Below are positions 1-15,362 of a stretch of 64,000 bases of DNA, one piece after another. Source of the stretch: Amycolatopsis taiwanensis DSM 45107 (GTDB lineage Bacteria; Actinomycetota; Actinomycetes; Mycobacteriales; Pseudonocardiaceae); assembly GCF_000519205.1 (NCBI RefSeq), contig NZ_JAFB01000038.1:1-64000 (forward strand), given 5' to 3'. The notes beneath the pieces are model-generated. The model was given only the letters and a program-made list of their open reading frames with translations. It was not told the origin of the DNA and made no database searches. The position numbers and the translations under genes are program-made. How positions within the stretch are numbered: the stretch's first letter is position 1; each line of letters opens with the position of its first letter.

Positions 1-173
1 ATCCGGTATTAGACCCCGTTTCCAAGGCTTATCCCAGAGCAAAGGACAGGTTATCCACGTGTTACTCACCCGTTCGCCACTCATCCCCACCCGAAGATGG
101 TTCAGCGTTCGACTTGCATGTGTTAAGCACGCCGCCAGCGTTCGTCCTGAGCCAGGATCAAACTCTCCAACAA
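1..173 (-). rRNA. rrs: 16S rRNA, 5' end (truncated by window edge)
   Basis: The minus strand carries the universal 5' 16S priming motif AGAGTTTGATCCTGGCTCAG, seen as its complement at 147-166. Counting back from E. coli position 8 places the mature 5' end near 173. Only about the first 173 nt are present; the rest lies left of position 1. The gene is read in the same direction as tyrS, 360 bp away. Confidence 0.96.
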
Positions 174-490
174 TGAATGAATTCGATCAGACTCGAATAA
201 TCTCAAAGAAACCCAAACAGGGTAACATAAAGAACTACTAACTTAGCTCACTAGCACACTGTTGAGTTCTCAAACAACACGCGACCACAGTCGCCTCTGC
301 TTGTTGTCGTCTGGCGAAGCTCTACCCGTCGCGAATCTTCCGACTCATTCGATGGGCTTAGATCTTCGTCCGACCGGACCACCCACTCTACCACACGATG
401 CGGGAGCTTGGTTCGTGGCCCCGCCTGGTACCCCGTGCCTTCCGGCCCGGTCTCCCTGGCGACGAAGAGAAGATTACACACCTGCGCCAA
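174..490 (-). other. rrn leader and promoter region, gene-free
   Basis: This stretch between the tyrS hairpin and the 16S gene holds no credible reading frame. It becomes AT-rich close to the rRNA, as expected of an rRNA leader. The rrn promoter(s) must lie here or further upstream on the minus strand, but I could not find a convincing pair of -35 and -10 boxes. The 258-280 element inside it is listed separately. Confidence 0.6.
258..280 (-). promoter_or_regulatory. rrn leader boxA-like antitermination element
   Basis: On the minus strand this reads GTGTTGTTTGAGAACTCAAC, followed by AGTG. It matches the TGTTGTTTGAGAACTCAA block conserved in actinobacterial rRNA leaders, where it is linked to antitermination and precursor processing. 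It lies about 85 nt upstream of the predicted 16S 5' end. Confidence 0.7.
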
Positions 491-512
491 GGGGCCCCGC
501 ACGGGGGTCCCC
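491..512 (-). terminator. Probable tyrS terminator hairpin
   Basis: About 20 nt after the tyrS stop the minus strand forms GGGGACCCC, a five-base loop and GGGGCCCC, an 8-bp GC stem with one bulged A. No U-tract follows, which is common for actinobacterial hairpin terminators. It would separate tyrS transcription from the rrn operon. Confidence 0.6.
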
Positions 513-531
513 TAATCGGTGAAAGCGCAGG

Positions 532-1809
532 TCAAGACAGCAATCGGACGCCGGCTACGTGCCGCTTGCCGCGCCGGACGACCAGCCACCGGCCGTCCAG
601 CGCGCCGGTCGGCTCCGGTCGCCAGTCCTCGGCGGCGATCTTCGCGTTGTTCACGTAGGCGCCCCCCTCCTTGACCGTGCGACGGGCGGCTCCCTTGCTG
701 TCCACCAGCCCGGCGGCCAGGAGCAGGTCGACGATCGTCGGCTGGTCGGCCAGCCGGACCTCGCCGATCGGCACCTCGGCCATCGCCGCGTCGAGGGTCG
801 CGGTATCCAGTTCCGCCAGCTCGCCCCGGCCGAACAGCGCCTGGCTGGCCGCGATCACCTGCCGGGTCTGCTCGGGCCCGTGCACGAGCGTGGTCAGCTC
901 CTCGGCCAGCTTCCGCTGACCCGCCCGGCGGTGCGGCTGGTCAATCGTCAGCCGTTCGAGCTCCTCGATCTCCTCGCGGGCCAGGAAGGTGAACATGCGC
1001 AGGTACGGCACCACGAGCGCATCGGCCACATTGACGAAGTACTGGAACCACGCGTACGGCGAGGTCATCTCCGGATCGAGCCAGAGGTTGCCTCCGCCGG
1101 TGGACTTGCCGAACTTGCGGCCCTCCGAGTCGGTCACCAGCGGCGTGGTGAGCGCGTGTACCGCCGCGCCGTCGACCTTGCGGATGTAGTCGACGCCGCC
1201 GACGATGTTGCCCCACTGATCGGACCCGCCGATCTGCAGCTTGGTGCCGTACTTCCGGAAGAGGCGCAGGTAGTCGTAGGACTGCAGCAGCAGGTAGCTG
1301 AACTCGGTGTAGGACATGCCGTCCGTGGCGAGCCGCCGCTTGACCGTCTCACGGGCCAGCATCACGTTGATCGAGAAATGCTTGCCCACGTCACGCAGGA
1401 AGTCGAGCGCGGTCACGTCCTGGAACCAGTTCAGGTTGTTCTCCAGGATCGCGCCGGTCGCCGAATCGTCGAAGGTGACGAACTTCTCCAGCTGCCCGGT
1501 GATCCGCTCGAGCCGCTCCTCGGTGACCTCCCGGCTCACCAGCGTCCGCTCGCCCACGTCGCGCGGGTCCCCGATCTGGCCGGTGGCCCCGCCGGCGAGC
1601 ACGATCGGCCGGTGCCCGGCCCGCTGGAAGCGAGCCAGCGTGAGCAGCTGTACAAGGTTGCCGGCGTGCAGGCTGTTCGCGGTCGGGTCGAAACCCCCGT
1701 AGAGCGTGAGCGGGCCCGTGTCCAGATCCTTCCGGAGTGCGTCCAGATCGGTGGTCTGGGCGAGGAGCCCCCGCCAAGCCAGTTCGTCAAGAATGTGTTC
1801 GCTGCTCAC
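532..1809 (-). CDS. tyrS: Tyrosyl-tRNA synthetase
   Basis: This cytoplasmic class I aminoacyl-tRNA synthetase charges tRNA-Tyr with tyrosine. The 425-residue length is normal for bacterial TyrS. The HIGH-type motif appears as HAGN at residues 48-51 and the KMSKS-type loop as KFGKS at 232-236. The tyrosine-pocket segment GGSDQWGN is near 194-201, and the last ~70 residues form an S4-like RNA-binding domain. Translation starts at GTG, with AGGAG about 11 nt upstream. It is the last gene before the rrn operon, and its stop is followed by a GC hairpin. The upstream neighbour mpg ends 30 bp away, so the two are probably co-transcribed. Confidence 0.97.
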   Translation of the reverse strand: MSSEHILDELAWRGLLAQTTDLDALRKDLDTGPLTLYGGFDPTANSLHAGNLVQLLTLARFQRAGHRPIVLAGGATGQIGDPRDVGERTLVSREVTEERLERITGQLEKFVTFDDSATGAILENNLNWFQDVTALDFLRDVGKHFSINVMLARETVKRRLATDGMSYTEFSYLLLQSYDYLRLFRKYGTKLQIGGSDQWGNIVGGVDYIRKVDGAAVHALTTPLVTDSEGRKFGKSTGGGNLWLDPEMTSPYAWFQYFVNVADALVVPYLRMFTFLAREEIEELERLTIDQPHRRAGQRKLAEELTTLVHGPEQTRQVIAASQALFGRGELAELDTATLDAAMAEVPIGEVRLADQPTIVDLLLAAGLVDSKGAARRTVKEGGAYVNNAKIAAEDWRPEPTGALDGRWLVVRRGKRHVAGVRLLS

Positions 1810-1839
1810 GTCTCGATACTCTCCTACCGGTTCAACCGG

Positions 1840-2463
1840 TTATTTGCCGGGGCGCGCCCGCCCGCCCCGGCGGTAGGGCGACACCGCCGCGGAACCTTCG
1901 ATCCAGAATCGCCATGGGAAGTCCTCGGCCGCGGCGACCCCCACCCGTGGCCCGGTACGGATCGACTCCGGCGGAATCTCGTCCCCGGTCAGCAGCCGGA
2001 TCCGCGAAGCCGGGTCGAGGAGATCAACCCCATTGTCCCGCGGGCCGATGTCCAGCGCCGAGGTGAGCCGCGCGGGCCCTCGCGCCAGCTCGCGGTCGTG
2101 CCGGGCGGCCTTCCGCCGGGCACGCGCCAGCTCGGTCCCGGAAACCACCTCCGCGGCCCGCAAGAGAACGGCTCCGGCCACACCGTCCTCGGCGCCGACC
2201 ACATTGGCGCAGAAATGCATCCCGTACACGAAGTACACGTAGAGATGCCCGGCCGGGCCCCACATGACCTGGTTGCGCGCCGTGCGTCCGCGATAGGAAT
2301 GCGAAGCCGGGTCCGCCCCGCCCCGGTATGCCTCGACCTCCACCAGCCGCGCCGACACGATGCCGTCCGGCCCGCTGGACTCGATGACCGCGCCCAGCAG
2401 CAGGCGCGCGAGGTCGAGCGGGTCGACGGCGAGCTCTTCCCGCTTGAACAGCCGGCCGTTCAA
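1840..2463 (-). CDS. mpg: DNA-3-methyladenine glycosylase (AAG/MPG type)
   Basis: This is a base-excision repair glycosylase of the mammalian-type AAG family, which removes alkylated purines. It shows the family landmarks LVEVEAYRG (containing the catalytic Glu), SHSYRGRTARN and YVYFVYGMHFCANVV. Length from the chosen start is 207 residues, typical for bacterial members. The start is a TTG whose last bases overlap the stop of the short upstream frame (TTGA). GGAGGA lies just before it and lies inside that upstream frame, so translation is probably coupled. A longer frame continues upstream but has no family similarity there. It lies between argH and tyrS, as in other actinobacterial chromosomes. 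Confidence 0.92.
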   Translation of the reverse strand: MNGRLFKREELAVDPLDLARLLLGAVIESSGPDGIVSARLVEVEAYRGGADPASHSYRGRTARNQVMWGPAGHLYVYFVYGMHFCANVVGAEDGVAGAVLLRAAEVVSGTELARARRKAARHDRELARGPARLTSALDIGPRDNGVDLLDPASRIRLLTGDEIPPESIRTGPRVGVAAAEDFPWRFWIEGSAAVSPYRRGGRARPGK

Positions 2464-2651
2464 CGTTCCTCCGCGAGTTTGCGCGCGACCGCGATCGTGT
2501 CGACGGGGCGCTCCATCCGAGATCCAATCACTTCCTGGACAAGGGCACCCCGCCGCCCCGATAAGGGGGTCTGGGGGCTTGCCCCCAGTCGGGGTGTGGG
2601 GGCGGAGCCCCCACAAGGCACGGGGCCTGACGGCGGCGCGCTGGTGGTCAC
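2460..2651 (-). CDS. Micro-ORF A: repeat-borne leader ORF before mpg (63 aa)
   Basis: No family is recognised. A GTG-started frame of 63 codons ends MERPVDTIAVARKLAEER, and its TGA overlaps the TTG start of mpg. The AEE codons GCGGAGGAA form the mpg Shine-Dalgarno. The middle of the frame, [16 protein letters not shown], comes from a 47-nt block that is identical upstream of argD. A 27-nt linker between block and tail has the same length in both copies but a different sequence. It may be translated only to bring ribosomes to mpg. Whether the peptide itself matters is unknown, and the exact start codon is uncertain. Confidence 0.5.
   Translation of the reverse strand: MTTSAPPSGPVPCGGSAPTPRLGASPQTPLSGRRGALVQEVIGSRMERPVDTIAVARKLAEER
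2467..2626 (-). repeat. Dispersed intergenic repeat, copy A
   Basis: Three parts are shared with copy B upstream of argD: a ~51-nt tail with four mismatches, a variable 27-nt linker, and a 47-nt block identical at 2548-2594. The block contains the hairpin CTGGGGGC-TT-GCCCCCAG. A second hairpin, GTGGGGGC-GGA-GCCCCCAC, follows at 2596-2614 only in this copy. The flanking genes of the two copies are unrelated, so this is not a gene duplication. Confidence 0.85.
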
Positions 2652-2713
2652 CCTAATTACCGCGACTCAAGATCGAGCTCCTCATCGGCGCGCTCTCGTC
2701 GAGCGCCAAGCGT

Positions 2714-5574
<2,861 letters not shown>

Positions 5575-5586
5575 TCAGTCGGTCGG

Positions 5587-8211
<2,625 letters not shown>

Positions 8212-8215
<4 letters not shown>

Positions 8216-8415
8216 GCTGTTTCCTCCGCGAACCTGCGCGCGACCGCGATCATGTCGACGGGGCGCTCCATGAGTGAGCAAGTCACGTTTTTGCCGACGG
8301 CGCCCCGCCGCCCCGATAAGGGGGTCTGGGGGCTTGCCCCCAGTCGGGGGGCTCGCCCCGAGGCCCCCTTGGTCGGGTCGGCCTGGGAGCCGCGGCTCGG
8401 CACGGGGCTGCTCAT
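8212..8415 (-). CDS. Micro-ORF B: repeat-borne linker ORF between argB and argD (67 aa)
   Basis: No protein family is recognised. The ATG overlaps the argB stop (ATGA) and the TGA overlaps the argD ATG (ATGA), so the frame exactly bridges two coupled genes. It begins [11 protein letters not shown], similar to micro-ORF D. It then runs through the 47-nt hairpin block as [16 protein letters not shown] and ends [19 protein letters not shown]. The tail codons carry the Shine-Dalgarno used by argD. The frame stays open throughout, as in copy A, although the 27-nt linker has diverged. Its role is probably translational relay; a peptide function cannot be excluded. Confidence 0.55.
8222..8411 (-). 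repeat. Dispersed intergenic repeat, copy B
   Basis: It shares with copy A the identical 47-nt block (8303-8349), including CTGGGGGC-TT-GCCCCCAG, and the tail at 8221-8271. A second GC hairpin, GGGGC-TC-GCCCC, follows the block near 8347-8360 and differs from the one in copy A. Both copies also share GGCACGGGGC at the far end. Confidence 0.85.
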
Positions 8416-9350
8416 GCCGGCTCCGGTGCCTGGGTCGAGGGCTGCTCGGGCAGGACCATCGTCCCGATGCCTCGCGAGGTGAAGACTTCCAGCAGTACGG
8501 AATGCGCGATGCGGCCGTCGATCACGTGCGCCCCGCGCACTCCGCCGCGCACCGCGCGCACGCACGCCTCCATCTTCGGGATCATGCCGCTGGCCAGGGT
8601 GGGCAGCAGTTGCTCGAGCCGGTCCACGCGGATGCGGTCGATCATGGAAGAGCGGTCCGGCCAGTTCGCGTACAGGCCCTCGACGTCGGTCAGCACGACC
8701 AGTTTCTCCGCGCCCAGCGCCGCGGCCAGTGCACCGGCCGCGGTGTCGGCGTTTACGTTGTGCACCACGCCATCCGCGTCCGGGGCCACTGTGGACACCA
8801 CCGGGATACGCCCGGCGTTCACGATGTCCAGCACCGCGTCCGGGTTGACCGAGGCGACCTCGCCGACCAGGCCGATGTCCACCCGTTCGCCGTTCACCGT
8901 GGCGTGCTTGCGCTCGGCGATGAACAGCTGCGCGTCCTCACCGGAGATGCCGACCGCGTACGGGCCGTGCGCGTTGATCAGGCCGACGAGCTCACGACTG
9001 ACCTGGCCGACCAGGACCATGCGCACGATGTCCATGGTCTCCGGCGTGGTCACCCGCAGGCCGCCCTTGAATTCTCCTTCGATGCCCAGCCTGCCGAGCA
9101 TCGCGGAGATCTGGGGCCCGCCGCCGTGCACCACGACCGGGTGCAGTCCGGCCAGCCGCAGGAAGACCATGTCCTGCGCGAATGCCTGTTTCAGCTGCTC
9201 GTCGATCATGGCGTTGCCGCCGTACTTGATCACGACCGTGGCGCCGTGGAAACGCTGCAGCCATGGCAGCGCTTCGATCAGCACACCGGCCTTCTCGGCG
9301 GCTGTGGCGAGCCGGTCGTCGGCCGGAACCACGGATTCGGGCTGGTTCAT
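8412..9350 (-). CDS. argB: Acetylglutamate kinase
   Basis: It phosphorylates N-acetylglutamate, usually the arginine-feedback-regulated step of the linear/cyclic pathway. This amino-acid-kinase-fold protein has 312 residues. Glycine-rich loops KYGGNAM (42-48) and HGGGPQ (75-80) bind ATP phosphates and substrate. The N-terminal extension of about 30 residues before the fold is typical of the arginine-inhibited hexameric type; that is family knowledge, not seen directly. The ATG overlaps the stop of micro-ORF D, and its own stop overlaps the start of micro-ORF B. Confidence 0.97.
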   Translation of the reverse strand: MNQPESVVPADDRLATAAEKAGVLIEALPWLQRFHGATVVIKYGGNAMIDEQLKQAFAQDMVFLRLAGLHPVVVHGGGPQISAMLGRLGIEGEFKGGLRVTTPETMDIVRMVLVGQVSRELVGLINAHGPYAVGISGEDAQLFIAERKHATVNGERVDIGLVGEVASVNPDAVLDIVNAGRIPVVSTVAPDADGVVHNVNADTAAGALAAALGAEKLVVLTDVEGLYANWPDRSSMIDRIRVDRLEQLLPTLASGMIPKMEACVRAVRGGVRGAHVIDGRIAHSVLLEVFTSRGIGTMVLPEQPSTQAPEPA

Positions 9351-9411
9351 GACTGTTCCTCCGCGCGCGCCTTGTGGTCACCTTGACGGCCGCGGCCTGG
9401 CACAGCGCTAC

Positions 9412-9415
<4 letters not shown>
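9347..9415 (-). CDS. Micro-ORF D: 22-codon linker ORF between argJ and argB
   Basis: The 22-codon frame starts [15 protein letters not shown] and ends ARAEEQS. Its ATG overlaps the argJ stop (ATGA) and its TGA overlaps the argB ATG (ATGA). The codons for AEE form the GGAGGAA ribosome-binding site of argB. The start resembles micro-ORF B ([11 protein letters not shown]) and, at DNA level, the element at 12098-12138. It lacks the long hairpin block and looks like a short version of the same element. No family assignment is possible. Confidence 0.5.
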
Positions 9416-12134
<2,719 letters not shown>

Positions 12135-12138
<4 letters not shown>

Positions 12139-12614
12139 GCACCTCCCGGTGGTGCTCGCCGGCTCGGCGGCTCGGGGAGGTACTCCCCTGGCCGCTGCGG
12201 ATCGCAGCCGACCCGCGGCAGCCGGGCCCGGATGCCACCGGGCGTCCGCTCGAACCGCGCGGCGATCTCGGCCACGCCTTCGCCCGCGATCCACCGGCGT
12301 TCCAGCTCGGCATCCTGTTCCGCGGTCCACGGCCGGCCCCGGCCCGCCGGCCGGTCGCGAGTTCTCCCGCCGCCTGGTTCACTCATCGCACTGTGCTGTC
12401 GAAGGGTTTCCGACAGGACTCCGCCCAGCGCGGGGGCCGCGCCCGGTGAGACCTCCAGTTGCCCTTCCGCCAGGTGCTCGCCGTCGGGCCCGGATGCCGC
12501 GACACTGATCACGAGGCGATCGCAGCGGTCACCGCCCGGCACGCTGGTGACCTCGATGGAAAAGGTGTTTTCGCCGGCCCGGACCTTGCTCCGGTGCTCT
12601 TCGATGATGTTCAT
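12135..12614 (-). CDS. Hypothetical protein with C-terminal HTH/SANT-like segment
   Basis: I do not recognise the family as a whole. From the ATG at 12612-12614 it is 159 residues. The N-terminal part (MNIIEEHRSKVRAGENTFS) is predicted mixed alpha/beta. A basic linker (GGGRTRDRPAGRGRP) follows, then a helical segment WTAEQDAELERRWIAGEGV and IAARFERTPGGIRARL. That pattern recalls small Myb/SANT or winged HTH domains that test for an R-T-x-x-A/G-I-R-x-R-L helix. A DNA-binding role is therefore plausible but unproven. Its TGA overlaps the ATG of element E. A longer frame upstream has no added support. Confidence 0.6.
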
Positions 12615-12813
12615 GCCGAGCACGGTAGCGACACCGGCCGACATTTTTCGTCACCGAGCGCACCCGGGCAGATGCGGACCGAAATTGTCGGCCCCGCGAC
12701 GTAACGTGATGACACCATCGCGGCGAGTTCAAGGAGGGCCGATGCCAAGGTATCGCGTCCACAGATCAGTGGCGCGTCGTGTAGGCCAGCAGTGGCTGCT
12801 TCGACTTTGCAGG

Positions 12814-14337
12814 CTAGCCGGATGCCTTCGCTGCGCTCGCACCGGCGGGCACCGGATCCGGCAGCGGGGCGCACGTGGTGTCGGCGTGGTCGCCCGGTTT
12901 GCGCGCGGGAAGCTCCCCCTTGGCCAGGTAGTCGGCGACCTGGTCGTCGACGCAGGCGTCCCCGGACAGCGAGTCGGCATGGGTGGTGCCGCCCGGCTCG
13001 GCGATCAGACTCGCGTGCGGAAACAGCCGGCGAACCTCCAGGCTGCCCGCGTAAGGAGTCGCCGCGTCGAGGGTTTCGTCGATCAGCAGCGCGCCGGCGA
13101 CCTTGCTCCCGTCGACGGTGACCGGCGTGCCCGCTTCCGCCGGCCAGAACAGACACGGCGCATTGAACCAGGCGTTGCCCCAGGTCTCGAACGGCGCGCG
13201 GAGATAGGCCGACCAGTTGTCCAGCCGCCAGCGATCCCAGTTCACCGGCCACTGCACGTCGGTGCATTGAACCCCGAGGTAGGCCGCGAAGCCGTTGTCG
13301 CCGCCCTTGCCGGTGGCGTCGTAAAGGCTCTTCAGGTCCTGCCACTTGCCCTCGTGCACCCAGTCGGCGAAGGCGTCGGCCAGCTTCACCCAGCCGGACC
13401 GGTAGTACCCGGCCTGCAGGAAGACGTCGGTCCACTCGTCGCCGCCGATCAACCCGCCCGCCGGATCCGTCGTCAACGCGGCCAACTGCCCGTACCACAG
13501 CCGCTCGACGGCATCCTCCGTGGCGCCCAGGTGGTAGACGCTGTCGTACCTGGCGAGCCAGGCGAAGTAGATCTTGATGTTGCGGTTGAAGGCGACGTCC
13601 TGGTTCAGATTCGCCCGATACCAGACATCGCGAGGGTCGACGCTGCTGTCGAGCACCATCCGGCGCACACGCTGCGGATACAACGTGGCGTAGACCTGCC
13701 CCAGGTAGGTGCCGTAGGAGAAGCCGTAGTAGTTGATCTGCTCCTCGCCCAGCGCCTTGCGCAGGCTCTCCATGTCCTGCGCCACGTCGGTGGTCTTCAG
13801 GTGCTGGAGCAACGCGCCGTTCTTGGCGCAAGCGGCGGCATAGCTCTTGGACAGGTCGAGCCAGCTCTGCTCCAGCCGCGGGGTGGCTGGCACGTAGGGC
13901 GGCCGGTCGTAACGGAAGTGGTTCGGGTCGCAGGACAGGGCCGGTCTGCTGGAGCCGACGCCGCGGGGGTCGAAGCCGATCCAGTCGTAGGCGTCACCGG
14001 CATGGTCGGGCACGGAGCGACCCAGAACCGACAGGCCGAGTCCGGATGCGCCGGGTCCGCCCGGGTTGACCAGCATGACACCCTGCGACCGTGCGGTCTT
14101 GTGCTCAACCCGCGAAACCGCCAGCGAGATCTTCGCGCCACCGGGGTCGGCGTAGTCGAGCGGCACCGCCAGGAAGCCACATTGGGCGCCGGCCGCCTCG
14201 AGCTTGGACGTGGTGCAGTCGCCCCAGTGGATCGGCGCCGGCGTGAACCCCGTCGCGGGTGCCGCGGCCGCCGACGGCATCACCAGGCACCCGGCGGCGA
14301 TGCCGGCTACCGCGACCGCTGCAAAAGTCCTTTTCAC
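12814..14337 (-). CDS. Secreted S33-family alpha/beta hydrolase (tripeptidyl aminopeptidase-like)
   Basis: This is an exported peptidase of the SlpD/SlpE or tripeptidyl-aminopeptidase type, common in actinobacteria. The start is GTG with AAAGGA upstream. Residues 1-26 form a signal peptide with a hydrophobic core ending AAAAP. The oxyanion region NPGGPGASG, the nucleophile elbow GFSYGT, the acid in LIDETLDAATP and the C-terminal histidine in GGTTHADS complete a Ser-Asp-His triad. Length is 507 residues. Paired cysteines in the mature part fit an extracellular protein. The exact substrate is unknown. It is transcribed alone, divergent from the AlkD-like gene. Confidence 0.9.
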   Translation of the reverse strand: MKRTFAAVAVAGIAAGCLVMPSAAAAPATGFTPAPIHWGDCTTSKLEAAGAQCGFLAVPLDYADPGGAKISLAVSRVEHKTARSQGVMLVNPGGPGASGLGLSVLGRSVPDHAGDAYDWIGFDPRGVGSSRPALSCDPNHFRYDRPPYVPATPRLEQSWLDLSKSYAAACAKNGALLQHLKTTDVAQDMESLRKALGEEQINYYGFSYGTYLGQVYATLYPQRVRRMVLDSSVDPRDVWYRANLNQDVAFNRNIKIYFAWLARYDSVYHLGATEDAVERLWYGQLAALTTDPAGGLIGGDEWTDVFLQAGYYRSGWVKLADAFADWVHEGKWQDLKSLYDATGKGGDNGFAAYLGVQCTDVQWPVNWDRWRLDNWSAYLRAPFETWGNAWFNAPCLFWPAEAGTPVTVDGSKVAGALLIDETLDAATPYAGSLEVRRLFPHASLIAEPGGTTHADSLSGDACVDDQVADYLAKGELPARKPGDHADTTCAPLPDPVPAGASAAKASG

Positions 14338-14555
14338 ATCGATCCTTTTCCTCGACGATCACGCCCTGCATGCGGAACTCAACAGGGCTCCCGAACAACC
14401 TCTCCGAAGGCGGCGGCCTTCGCCACTCGACTACGGTCGAGAGCTTCCCCCGGCCGGGTGAGCAAGCGGGCCGGTCCCAACGGGACGCATCCGAAGACGG
14501 TCGGCCGCGCGGGGCGATCGCAGGGCTTTACGAGATCACGGAGGCAGGGACAGCA

Positions 14556-15272
14556 GTGCCAGTGGACGAGGTAGCGGCCCTGGTGCGGGCGGTTCGCATC
14601 GCACTGGCAGAAATCGCCGATCCGGCCAAGGCGCCGGAAATGCGTCGATACATGAAGTCGGAGATGCCGTTTCGTGGCGTCCAGAAACCCGCGCGCCGCA
14701 CGGTGGCTCGCCAGGTTTTCGCCGATCATCCGCTCACCACACGGGACTCGTTCCTCGAGGCCACGCTTCGGCTGTGGCGGGAGGCCGAGTTTCGCGAAGA
14801 ACGCTACCTCGCCATCGACCTGACCGGTGATCGGCGCTACCGGCGGTGGCAGGACACCACCCTGCTCCCGCTCTACGACGAGTTGATCGTCACCGGGGCG
14901 TGGTGGGACTACGTAGACGAGATCGCGATCCGCCGCGTCGGGCCGATCCTGCAGGCCGACCCGGAAACAGTGGGACACCTCATGCGGCGCTGGGCAGTCG
15001 ACAACGACCTGTGGCGCCGGCGCACGGCCGTGATCTGCCAGGTGGGCTGCCGGGAGGACGTCGATCGGGCACTGCTGACCAAAACCATCGAAGCCACCAT
15101 GACCGATTCCGACTTCTTCCTCCGGAAGGGAATCGGCTGGGCACTCCGCGAACTCGGCAAGATCGACCCGAAGTGGGTGGCGACGTTCGTCGCCGAACAC
15201 CCGGCGCTGTCCCCGCTGTCCGTGCGCGAAGCCCTCAAATACGTGCCGAGCGCCGCAGAACCCTCGGCGTGA
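14556..15272 (+). CDS. AlkD-like DNA alkylation repair protein
   Basis: This is a HEAT-repeat-like DNA glycosylase family member (DNA alkylation repair enzyme, AlkD/AlkC group), expected to act on cationic alkylated bases. Family features include MRRYMKSEMPFRGV near the N-terminus, the conserved WDYVDEIA helix (WWDYVDEIAI), and a late GIGWALRELGK stretch. The start is a GTG with GGAGG and AGGGA upstream, giving 238 residues. The frame is open for another 300 nt upstream but without family similarity. It converges with pheT, with a strong hairpin between the stops. Confidence 0.88.
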   Translation: MPVDEVAALVRAVRIALAEIADPAKAPEMRRYMKSEMPFRGVQKPARRTVARQVFADHPLTTRDSFLEATLRLWREAEFREERYLAIDLTGDRRYRRWQDTTLLPLYDELIVTGAWWDYVDEIAIRRVGPILQADPETVGHLMRRWAVDNDLWRRRTAVICQVGCREDVDRALLTKTIEATMTDSDFFLRKGIGWALRELGKIDPKWVATFVAEHPALSPLSVREALKYVPSAAEPSA

Positions 15273-15285
15273 TCACCGACGACGG

Positions 15286-15313
15286 CACCGCCCAGGCCGA
15301 GACCTGGGCGGTG
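15286..15313. terminator. Bidirectional terminator between alkD-like gene and pheT
   Basis: A perfect 11-bp stem, CACCGCCCAGG / CCTGGGCGGTG, encloses a 6-nt loop. It lies between two converging genes, 14 bp after the plus-strand stop and 50 bp after the pheT stop. There is no U-tract. Confidence 0.8.
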
Positions 15314-15362
15314 TGGACGAGAGCCGGCAGGGCGGATCGCGCAGGCGACCCCGGTGTCTTCG

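Noticed and set aside
281-490. rrn promoter boxes
   Set aside because: Possible -10 sequences (TAGAGT, TAATCT on the minus strand) have no acceptable -35 at 16-18 nt. I list the region but not a promoter.
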